This document shows positions 1 through 6,654 of a stretch of DNA of 8,240 nucleotides, in pieces. The stretch lies in NCBI GenBank assembly GCA_016777645.1, contig JADHRC010000068.1:1-8240 (forward strand). Reading direction: 5' to 3'. The DNA comes from Alphaproteobacteria bacterium (GTDB lineage: Bacteria; Pseudomonadota; Alphaproteobacteria; Puniceispirillales; Marisalimonadaceae). A program made the translations under genes and the position numbers. Each line of letters begins with the position of its first letter. Position 1 is the stretch's first letter. The notes below the pieces were generated by a model. It saw only the letters and a program-made list of their open reading frames with translations, searched no databases and was not told the DNA's origin.

Positions 1-1193
1 CGTGACATTAAATTTATAATAGAAGACTTACCTGCACCACTTTGACCTACTAAGGCCACATTAGAACCGCTTACAATAGAAAAACTTATATCATTTAAAA
101 CCTTTGATTTTTCGTTATATGAAAAATTAATATTTTTAAAAAATATATCTGGTGGTTTATTTTTATATAACTCTAATTTTGGGGCAGTATGTAGGTTATT
201 TATTTTCGGGGTAATACTAAGTTGTAAATATATTCTCTCTAAAGCCGACAAGGCCTCTTGTAAAATAGTATTAAACGTTCCTAATGCCCTTGCAGGTTGA
301 GCTATCATTAGTAAAGCAGTGACATATCCAACAACGCTGCCTGGTGATAACTGTCCTACTGTAACCCTGTAACTTGCTAATCCTATTACGCTAGCAGCAG
401 CCACTCCACCCAAAATTTCTAAAATAGGTAAGACTTTTGCTCTCCCAACAACCAAGTTATACATTCTTTTAAATAGTTCATTAAGAACAGTTTCTGACCT
501 TTGGATTTCCATTTTTTCTAAATTATACGACTTAACCATCCTAATACCTTGAAGCATTTCTGTTAAAGTAGAAGTGACTATTTCCATTTGCTCTTGAAGA
601 GCCGTTGCAACTGTATTTTGTTTTCTACCAATTTTAAAAATTGGCTTAAGCGCAATAGGGTAAATTATAAAGACTAATATTGACAAAAGCCAATCCAACC
701 AAATTAGATAAGACATTAATGCTATGATAGTGAGCGCATCTCTTATTAAATTATTAATACTCCTTTCAAAGCCATCTCTTATTAAAATAACATCATTCAT
801 TATTCTAGATACATGATTACCTGATGAAAATTTTCCAAGGTCCACTAGATCACTATTAATAAGATGGTTTGATAATTTTTTTTGGATATCAACTGAGATT
901 GAAAGTGATATTTTAGACACTTGCTTAATTTGAAAAAACATAGCTATACCTCTAATTATCGCCACGGATGCAATAATAAAAGGTAAAACCATCCAGCTAT
1001 TATTTTTATTATCTAACAACCCATCAAATACTAATTGAATTAGATAAGGATAAATTGATGCTGTAGTAGCAACGAGGATTAACAACAAAAAAGCTAGAAA
1101 AATATCAACAGAATATTTTGATACGAAATCTTTCCAAAAATTTTTAAGTATAACTTTGTACTTACTTGTTATTATTTGATTCTTTTTCATCAT
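1..1193 (-). CDS. msbA: MsbA-like lipid A/LPS ABC exporter, partial (C-terminal end beyond window)
   Basis: This is a half-size ABC exporter in which the membrane domain precedes the ATPase on one chain. My reading of the minus strand gives about 397 codons from ATG at 1191-1193 to the window edge. Hydrophobic segments lie near residues 31-56 and 67-87, in a pair around 145-185, and in another pair around 258-305. The segment after the last pair is typical of the MsbA membrane domain. The nucleotide-binding domain begins near residue 350, and its Walker A (GQSGAGKSS) sits at about residues 383-391, encoded at 21-47. The Q-loop, signature motif, Walker B and H-loop, about 190 residues, lie outside the window. 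A second ATG directly follows the first, so the start could be one codon later. The family flips lipid A-core or phospholipids across the inner membrane. Its position beside lipid A genes favours an LPS role, although a general lipid or drug exporter of the same fold cannot be excluded. Confidence 0.85.
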   Translation of the reverse strand, partial: MMKKNQIITSKYKVILKNFWKDFVSKYSVDIFLAFLLLILVATTASIYPYLIQLVFDGLLDNKNNSWMVLPFIIASVAIIRGIAMFFQIKQVSKISLSISVDIQKKLSNHLINSDLVDLGKFSSGNHVSRIMNDVILIRDGFERSINNLIRDALTIIALMSYLIWLDWLLSILVFIIYPIALKPIFKIGRKQNTVATALQEQMEIVTSTLTEMLQGIRMVKSYNLEKMEIQRSETVLNELFKRMYNLVVGRAKVLPILEILGGVAAASVIGLASYRVTVGQLSPGSVVGYVTALLMIAQPARALGTFNTILQEALSALERIYLQLSITPKINNLHTAPKLELYKNKPPDIFFKNINFSYNEKSKVLNDISFSIVSGSNVALVGQSGAGKSSIINLMS

Positions 1194-1323
1194 AATCCGA
1201 TATAACATAAATTTGTATGTTAACTTATAATATAAATGATGTGTACAGATAGATAGTTATTTTATTTTGTTAGATTTTATTTTAAAAACTACCGGCTTAA
1301 AAGTTGGAAATTTGGACTGATCA
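1194..1323. promoter_or_regulatory. Divergent intergenic region between msbA and the lipid A operon
   Basis: This 130-bp, very AT-rich spacer separates two outward-facing transcription units and must contain both promoters. On the plus strand a perfect TATAAT lies at 1226-1231, with a 4/6 match to the -35 consensus (ATAACA, 1202-1207) at an 18-bp spacing. That would put the start of the four-gene lipid A unit near 1238, with a leader of about 85 nt. I could not pick a convincing -35/-10 pair for msbA on the minus strand. No strong hairpin or clear operator was seen. The first gene of the plus unit has only a weak Shine-Dalgarno (GGAC around 1315). Confidence 0.4.
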
Positions 1324-1995
1324 ATGCGCACCATAAAACGCTTTAGTAAAACAAGTTTAGGACAAAAACTTATAGGTTTTTTATTTTATTTAATAACAAG
1401 TTTGATATGCAAATCAATAAAGTGGCAATATCTAGTAGAAAATGAAAAAGAGAATATTTTAAAGAATGATGAAGAATATATTTTTTGTTGTTGGCATAAC
1501 CGACTTTTTTTAGGCCCCCACCTTTTGCCAAGAAACAGAATTATTAATGCACTCCAATCTAGCCATTCAGATGGAATGATCACCTCAATAGCATTCCAAT
1601 ACCTAGGTATGAAAGTGATACTCGGTTCTTCGCAAAAGGGTGGCATGCAAGCATTTAGGAAAATGGTCAAATCTATTCAATTAGGAGAAAGTGTTGCTAT
1701 TACACCTGATGGCCCCAAAGGTCCAAAGGAGACTGTAAAAGAAGGTATAATAAAATTAGCCCAAATTACTCAAAAGCCAATCATTCCTCTAGTTTGGTCT
1801 ACTAAAAAATACAAAACTTTCAATTCTTGGGATAATTTTATTTTACCTTATCCATTTTCAAAAGGTGTTTATAGTTTCGGGAAACCAATATATGTTAAGA
1901 AAAAAATCAATGAAGAAGAGATAGAAAAGGCAAGGAAAAATCTTGAAAATGAAATTAAAAGACTTACCCAACTTGTTATTAAAAAAACAAATTAA
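1324..1995 (+). CDS. DUF374 lysophospholipid acyltransferase-like protein (LpxJ-like)
   Basis: This is a 223-residue member of the LPLAT superfamily, DUF374 branch, and its length is normal for that family. It has an N-terminal hydrophobic stretch (about residues 15-32) that could anchor it to the inner membrane. The family motifs follow in order: HNR at 58-60, SSHSDG at 79-84, GSSQKGG at 101-107 and TPDGPKGP at 127-134. An in-frame TGA just upstream (1318-1320) fixes ATG 1324 as the most upstream possible start. DUF374 proteins commonly sit next to waaA in Alphaproteobacteria. A member of the family, LpxJ of Helicobacter and Campylobacter, is a lipid A late acyltransferase with unusual substrate order. 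A similar role here is an inference from family and context; a phospholipid acyltransferase is the alternative. It is the first gene of a four-gene unit, 26 bp before waaA. Confidence 0.85.
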   Translation: MRTIKRFSKTSLGQKLIGFLFYLITSLICKSIKWQYLVENEKENILKNDEEYIFCCWHNRLFLGPHLLPRNRIINALQSSHSDGMITSIAFQYLGMKVILGSSQKGGMQAFRKMVKSIQLGESVAITPDGPKGPKETVKEGIIKLAQITQKPIIPLVWSTKKYKTFNSWDNFILPYPFSKGVYSFGKPIYVKKKINEEEIEKARKNLENEIKRLTQLVIKKTN

Positions 1996-2021
1996 TTTCT
2001 TTTACATACGTGGATCCATAA

Positions 2022-3341
2022 ATGACACTGACCACATATAATTTTCTATGGAGAATAATAAATTATTTCCTTCACAATTATCTTGATAGACGCAAGAACA
2101 AAGGAAAAGAAGATAATAATAGGATTAATGAAAGGTTTGGGGTTACAACAAAAAAAAGACCTGAAGGAAGTGTTATATGGCTCCATGGCACAAGTGTTGG
2201 CGAGTCAGTAGCTGCTTTAGCTCTAGCAAATTCTATGAAAGAACATGGTTATGGAGATAACGAAAATGAATTCTTTCTCTTAACTACAAATACCATTTCT
2301 GCGGCAAGATTAATAAAGGATAAGATTAAAAAGGGATTACCAGCAATCCATCAATATCACCCTTATGACCATCCTAAATTTGTTTCTAAATTTTTAGATC
2401 ATTGGAAGCCAGATATGGCTATTTTTTTAGAGTCAGATTTTTGGCCAAACTTAATTTATTTAACAGCAAAATCAAGAATTCCAACTATTTTGGCTTCATC
2501 TCAAATGTCCAATAAATCCGCACGTTTTTGGAGAAGTTTCGGCTATTTCTTGGGTAAAAAAATATTTAGCAATGTTACCCAAGTATTAGCCGTAGACCCT
2601 AAACAGGAGATGCTTTTTAGAAAATTAGGTGCTCCAAATGTAAAAAGTTTAACAAGCCTTAAATCAATCGCTGAAAAACCACCTATAAATCAAAATTATA
2701 TTAGAAATCTCAAAAGATCTTTAATTAAAAAAAAGATTTTACTTGCTGCATCAACTCACCCCGGAGAGGAAGAGTTGATGATAAAATTAGCCGATCAGTT
2801 GAGGAGACAAGCTCATGATAATATTTTGATTATTATTGCTCCTCGTCATATCAAACGAAGTAGTATCATTCAAAACAGAATCAAAGCAGCAGGATTTGAT
2901 ATTAAATCCAGAAGTAAAGGAGAGTTCCCTAGTAAAAACGATACTTTCTATTTATCTGATACAATGGGTGAAATGGGCTCCCTCATGGAAGTGTCTGACT
3001 TAGTTTATGTCGCTGGTTCAATGGTTCCTGTTGGAGGACATAGCCCAGCTGAAGCTTCTCAATTCGGGAAACCTGTAATAATGGGACCTCATACAGAAAA
3101 ATGTGATGCTCAAATAAAAGACTTAGTCTGGTCTGGTGGTGCAGTACAAATTGGGAAAGGACCTGATATGATAAAAGATTTTCTTAATACAACAATTGAA
3201 TTGTTAAGTAATAAAGAACGCCTAGAGGATATGGGTAAAAATAGTTTGATTGCATCTGGTTATGCACAACAACGTGCTGATGAAGCAAGTATTTATTTAC
3301 TGGAATTATTGAATAAAAACAAAAAAGAAGATGTTGCGTAG
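2022..3341 (+). CDS. waaA: 3-deoxy-D-manno-octulosonic acid (Kdo) transferase
   Basis: WaaA (KdtA) is an inner-membrane GT-B glycosyltransferase that moves Kdo from CMP-Kdo onto the lipid A precursor. The 439-residue protein matches the usual 420-440. The N-terminal half shows the WLHGTSVGE block at residues 53-61, where the final Glu aligns with the general base of the family, and ESDFWPN at 137-143 (usually ETE/ESE-L/I-WPN). The C-terminal CMP-Kdo domain shows AASTHPGEE at 242-250, PRH at 274-276, DTMGEMGSLM at 313-322 and GGHSPAEASQFGKPVIMGPHTE at 338-359. The sequence does not reveal whether one or more Kdo units are added. ATG 2022 has a weak TGGAT upstream (2011-2015). It lies between the DUF374 gene and lpxK, whose ATG begins two bases after its stop, so co-transcription is very likely. 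Confidence 0.95.
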   Translation: MTLTTYNFLWRIINYFLHNYLDRRKNKGKEDNNRINERFGVTTKKRPEGSVIWLHGTSVGESVAALALANSMKEHGYGDNENEFFLLTTNTISAARLIKDKIKKGLPAIHQYHPYDHPKFVSKFLDHWKPDMAIFLESDFWPNLIYLTAKSRIPTILASSQMSNKSARFWRSFGYFLGKKIFSNVTQVLAVDPKQEMLFRKLGAPNVKSLTSLKSIAEKPPINQNYIRNLKRSLIKKKILLAASTHPGEEELMIKLADQLRRQAHDNILIIIAPRHIKRSSIIQNRIKAAGFDIKSRSKGEFPSKNDTFYLSDTMGEMGSLMEVSDLVYVAGSMVPVGGHSPAEASQFGKPVIMGPHTEKCDAQIKDLVWSGGAVQIGKGPDMIKDFLNTTIELLSNKERLEDMGKNSLIASGYAQQRADEASIYLLELLNKNKKEDVA

Positions 3342-3343
3342 GA

Positions 3344-4339
3344 ATGATAAACTCACCAAAATTTTGGTATAGGAATGATTGGCTATCTAAAGTTTTAGCA
3401 TTAATAATCTACCCTCTATCAATAATATGGATAATCATTTCTTTTATTAAAAAAAAAGTTAGTAAAACCTACAGGTCAAGATTAAAAATAATTTGTGTAG
3501 GGAACCTTAACATTGGTGGAACGGGAAAAACACCTTTTGCGATTTATACTTATAAAATTTTAAAAGAATTAGGATTTAATCCTGTATTTCTTACAAGAGG
3601 ATATGGGGGAAAAGAAAAAGGGCCAATTAAAGTTGAATCCACTCACCAATATAAAGATGTAGGAGATGAAGCTCTATTACTTAATAATATTGGACCTACA
3701 ATTGTTTCAAGGGATAGATCTCTCGGAGCCAAATTTATTGAAAACCATAAATATAATTACGATGTAATATTAATGGACGATGGACTTCAAAATTATCAAC
3801 TTGAAAAAAACATTAAGTTTTTATTAGTTGATAAAAATCTTAAATTTGGAAATAAACTTTGTGTTCCTGCGGGACCATTAAGAGAACCAATAAACCAACG
3901 ATTGAAAGAAATTGATAGTATAATTTTAACAGGTAATAATACTGATCAAGACATAGGTTTAAGAAAAATATCAGATTATATCTCAGTATTTAATTCTTCT
4001 ATTAAAATTATGCAATCATCAAATATAAAAGGTAATAAATTTTTAGCGTTTTGTGGCTTGGCAAACCCAGATAAGTTTTATGAAACGCTTGAAAAAGGCG
4101 GGTACAAAGTTTTTTTAACTAAATCTTTTCCTGATCATCATCAATATACTGAAGAAGAAATTAATCATTTGATTTTGAAAGCTAAAAATAAAAATTTAAC
4201 ACTTATTACTACTGCAAAAGACTATGTTAAAATAATAGATAAGAAAAATGAAATACAAGTTTTGTCAATTGAGAGTAGTTTTAATGCAAAGGATGAATTA
4301 AGATTCAAAGCATTTTTGAAAGAAAAACTAAATGCCTGA
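3344..4339 (+). CDS. lpxK: Tetraacyldisaccharide 4'-kinase
   Basis: LpxK is a membrane-associated P-loop kinase that phosphorylates the 4' position of the tetraacyl disaccharide to form lipid IVA, the step before Kdo addition. At 331 residues it is normal length. A hydrophobic N-terminal segment (about residues 17-35) is the membrane anchor. The Walker A motif GNLNIGGTGKTP lies at 53-64, followed by TRGYGG at 84-89, GDEALLL at 107-113, the catalytic-region DDGLQN at 145-150 and PAGPLREP at 175-182. The final Asn of DDGLQN replaces the His of gammaproteobacterial enzymes; my recollection is that this is common in Alphaproteobacteria. The start lies two bases after the waaA stop and has no clear Shine-Dalgarno of its own, suggesting translational coupling. 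The 3' end overlaps lpxL by 8 bp. A nine-A run at 3449-3457 encodes the lysines after the anchor. Confidence 0.95.
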   Translation: MINSPKFWYRNDWLSKVLALIIYPLSIIWIIISFIKKKVSKTYRSRLKIICVGNLNIGGTGKTPFAIYTYKILKELGFNPVFLTRGYGGKEKGPIKVESTHQYKDVGDEALLLNNIGPTIVSRDRSLGAKFIENHKYNYDVILMDDGLQNYQLEKNIKFLLVDKNLKFGNKLCVPAGPLREPINQRLKEIDSIILTGNNTDQDIGLRKISDYISVFNSSIKIMQSSNIKGNKFLAFCGLANPDKFYETLEKGGYKVFLTKSFPDHHQYTEEEINHLILKAKNKNLTLITTAKDYVKIIDKKNEIQVLSIESSFNAKDELRFKAFLKEKLNA

Positions 4340-5219
4340 TCCCTTAAGCTTTCGTATAAAAAAACAATTTGATAGATATATTCATGATCCAATAGCTGCG
4401 ATGTTTGCTATTCCGTTATTTTTAATTCTTAAAATTCTACCATGTAGACTTTCATCGTATTTATGTGGAAGTTTAATGTACTTAGTTGCTCCATTAACTT
4501 CCTACAATAGCCGTGTTAAAAAGCATATGCAGATTGCCTTTCCTAAAAAGCCAAGAGAAGAAATAGACAAACTTACTAAGCAACACTGGTTTATGCTTGG
4601 TCAAACTATTGGAGAAATGCCCCACATCAATTATCTAATAAAATCAGGTTGTTTAAAAACTGAAGGACTAGAAAAAATTAAAACTGGACCAGCAATTCTT
4701 GTAGGTGCTCATATGGGTAATTGGGAATTTCTTTTAAGAGTTGGAGATCTTGCCGGAAGGCGTGCTGGATACGTCTTCAGACCTATTAATAATTGGATAT
4801 TAAATAAAATACAAATTCAAAGAAACAAAGACGCTAATGCTGATTTTTATAGGAAAGGTCGTTTAGCCGCAATTGGTATGGCAAGCAAAATAAAATCTGG
4901 AGAAATTGTTGGTTTAACCGGCGATCAACTATTAAGAGAAGGTATTATGGTTCCTTTTTTTGGAATAGAAACACCAACCCCTCAAGCGGCTGCAGTTATG
5001 TCATTAAAATGGAATGTACCAATTTACATGGTTAGAATAGAACGATTTAACGGACTAAGATTTAAAATGACCGTTGAAGACAAACTTAAAATACCTAAAG
5101 ATCTTGATAAAGAAAAAGCTATTTATGAAATAACAAAATTAATTTCTTCTAGAATAGAAGAATGGATAATTAATAAACCAGAGCAATGGCTATGGGCTCA
5201 TAGAAGATGGGGAAAATAA
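4332..5219 (+). CDS. lpxL: Lipid A late acyltransferase, LpxL/HtrB family
   Basis: This enzyme adds a secondary acyl chain to Kdo-lipid A at the inner membrane. The 295-residue length is close to the ~300 of the family. A hydrophobic segment near residues 22-36 provides the membrane anchor. The catalytic H-x4-E motif is HMGNWE at 127-132, and it is followed by FRPINN (149-154), GDQ (197-199), PFFG (208-211) and the PEQWLWAHRRW block at 283-293. These together define the LpxL/LpxM/LpxP family; LpxL is the likeliest member, but the acyl position and chain length cannot be read. ATG 4332 overlaps the end of lpxK by 8 bp, with a weak purine-rich stretch (GAAAGA, about 4319) upstream. It is the last gene of the unit and converges on xseA with a 12-bp gap. 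Confidence 0.92.
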   Translation: MPDPLSFRIKKQFDRYIHDPIAAMFAIPLFLILKILPCRLSSYLCGSLMYLVAPLTSYNSRVKKHMQIAFPKKPREEIDKLTKQHWFMLGQTIGEMPHINYLIKSGCLKTEGLEKIKTGPAILVGAHMGNWEFLLRVGDLAGRRAGYVFRPINNWILNKIQIQRNKDANADFYRKGRLAAIGMASKIKSGEIVGLTGDQLLREGIMVPFFGIETPTPQAAAVMSLKWNVPIYMVRIERFNGLRFKMTVEDKLKIPKDLDKEKAIYEITKLISSRIEEWIINKPEQWLWAHRRWGK

Positions 5220-5231
5220 TAAAAAACACAG

Positions 5232-6569
5232 CTAAATATCTAACTTTGCTGATCGAGTTCCATCTGCAAACTTAATCTTCACATTAGCATTTTTAGGGAC
5301 ATCATTACTTAATTTAATTGCCTTACCATCATTATCCATCACGAGAGTAAAACCTCTATCTAGAACTTTATTGAAACTCGATGCTTCTAATAATAGGGCT
5401 GATGAATTTAATTTACTATCTTTGCTGATTATCACATTTTTAAGAAAATTTTTAAACTTGGTATCTAACAGTTGAATTTTAGAATCAAGGTTGTTTATGA
5501 GAACCTTTGGTGGAATAAGTTTTTGACTATATTGTATAATTTTATTTTTTTGATCTACAAAAATAGTTTTAAATAAATTTTCTAAATCTTTATAAATATA
5601 ATCCAATTTTTGGTTTTTATTATCAAAGATTTGATCTGGTTTTCCTAAAAGCCTTGTTAAACTATTCAGCCTATCCTTGTTATTATTCATTTTATTAGAA
5701 AATGAAGTTTTAAGTCTAAGTTCCAATTCACTTACTCTTGCTATCAACTCATCTCTAACTGGAACAGATTTTTCTGCTGCTCCTGTTGGTGTAGGAGCCC
5801 TCAAATCTGAGACAAAATCAATTAGTGTAGTATCTGTCTCATGACCAACAGCAGATATAACTGGAATTGAACTGTTGAAAACTGCTCTAACCACAATTTC
5901 TTCATTAAAAGACCAGAGATCTTCTAGACTTCCTCCTCCCCTGGCAACTATTAACAAATCAGGTTTTTTAATACTAGTTTGATCTGTCAATTCGTTAAAT
6001 TTATCTATTGCATTAGCAATCTGTACTGCAGATCCTTCACCTTGAACTGCTACTGGCCAAACATAAACATGACAAGGGAAACGATCAGATAACCTATGCA
6101 GAATGTCTCTTATTACTGCACCTGATGGACTTGTAATTACCCCTATTATTTCAGGAAGGTAAGGTATTGGCTTTTTATGTTCTTGCTTAAACAAACCTTC
6201 AGCGAGAAGTTTTTTCCTTCTATCTTCAAGCATTTTGAGAAGTGCTCCTTCTCCAGCCACTTCCATGTTCTCAACAATGATCTGATATTTTGACTGCCCT
6301 GCAAAAGTTGTTATTTTACCTGTACAAATAACTTCCATGCCTTCTTCCGGTCTGATAGATAGCCTCGGCATAGTATATTTCCATATAATAGCAGCTATAG
6401 TTCCATCAGCATCTTTTAATGTAAAGTAGACATGACCTGATCCGGGAAAAGATGGTCTTGATATTTCGCCTCGTATACGAACATAGTTGAAGTTGGTTTC
6501 AACTAATTTCTTAATTACGTGAGAAAATTCACCAACAGAATAGACAGGATTGTTTGTATTCTCTTCCAT
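5232..6569 (-). CDS. xseA: Exodeoxyribonuclease VII large subunit
   Basis: XseA is the catalytic and DNA-binding subunit of exonuclease VII, which degrades single-stranded DNA to oligonucleotides and needs several copies of the small subunit XseB. From ATG 6567-6569 the protein is 445 residues, normal for the family. An N-terminal OB-fold spans about residues 8-105. The nuclease domain carries TSPSGAVIRD (about 146-155), RGGGSLEDLWSFNEE (210-224), VGHETD (241-246) and DLRAPTPTGAAE (255-266). A long charged helical region (about 270-400) should form the XseB-binding coiled coil, and the end has the usual DRGFTLV...DG barrel segment. An in-frame TTG one codon upstream (6570-6572) is possible, but the ATG is the better start. 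No Shine-Dalgarno precedes it. xseB is not in this window, which is normal because the two genes are usually unlinked. Confidence 0.96.
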   Translation of the reverse strand: MEENTNNPVYSVGEFSHVIKKLVETNFNYVRIRGEISRPSFPGSGHVYFTLKDADGTIAAIIWKYTMPRLSIRPEEGMEVICTGKITTFAGQSKYQIIVENMEVAGEGALLKMLEDRRKKLLAEGLFKQEHKKPIPYLPEIIGVITSPSGAVIRDILHRLSDRFPCHVYVWPVAVQGEGSAVQIANAIDKFNELTDQTSIKKPDLLIVARGGGSLEDLWSFNEEIVVRAVFNSSIPVISAVGHETDTTLIDFVSDLRAPTPTGAAEKSVPVRDELIARVSELELRLKTSFSNKMNNNKDRLNSLTRLLGKPDQIFDNKNQKLDYIYKDLENLFKTIFVDQKNKIIQYSQKLIPPKVLINNLDSKIQLLDTKFKNFLKNVIISKDSKLNSSALLLEASSFNKVLDRGFTLVMDNDGKAIKLSNDVPKNANVKIKFADGTRSAKLDI

Positions 6570-6593
6570 CAATAAGCATTAAATTTTATATTT

Positions 6594-6622
6594 ATCATAT
6601 GTTGATACTATGGCATATTCAA
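6594..6622 (-). promoter_or_regulatory. Sigma70-like promoter for xseA
   Basis: On the minus strand a -35 box TTGAAT (6617-6622, 4/6 matches to consensus) is followed after exactly 17 bp by a -10 box TATGAT (6594-6599, 5/6 matches). Transcription would begin near 6587, leaving a leader of under 20 nt before the ATG at 6569. The pair was found by eye in the 85-bp spacer shared with purD. Spacing and position are good, but chance matches are common in AT-rich DNA. Confidence 0.5.
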
Positions 6623-6640
6623 CTAAACCTAAAGCTTTTT

Positions 6641-6644
6641 GGAG
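6641..6644 (+). promoter_or_regulatory. Shine-Dalgarno of purD
   Basis: GGAG lies 10 bp before ATG 6655 in otherwise AT-rich sequence. It is the clearest ribosome binding site in the window and supports that start for purD. Only weak candidates for a purD promoter were seen upstream, for example TTGATA at 6602-6607 with no good -10 at the right distance. Confidence 0.6.
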
Positions 6645-6654
6645 TAAATAATTT

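Noticed and set aside
1386..1670. 94-codon open frame on the minus strand
   Set aside because: It lies wholly inside the DUF374 gene, whose motifs are unmistakable; the minus-strand translation resembles no family and has no start signals.
2430..2450. ESDFWPN in WaaA instead of the commoner ETE-[LI]-WPN
   Set aside because: Glu-to-Asp and Leu-to-Phe are conservative changes, the key Glu and WPN are kept, and the rest of the protein is typical, so loss or change of function is not supported.
3776..3793. DDGLQN in LpxK lacking the His seen in gammaproteobacterial enzymes
   Set aside because: Asn at this position is, as far as I recall, usual in alphaproteobacterial LpxK, so it is lineage variation rather than a missing catalytic residue.
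4710..4727. H-x4-E rather than H-x4-D in the LpxL-type acyltransferase
   Set aside because: H-x4-E is the standard catalytic pair of the LpxL/LpxM family.
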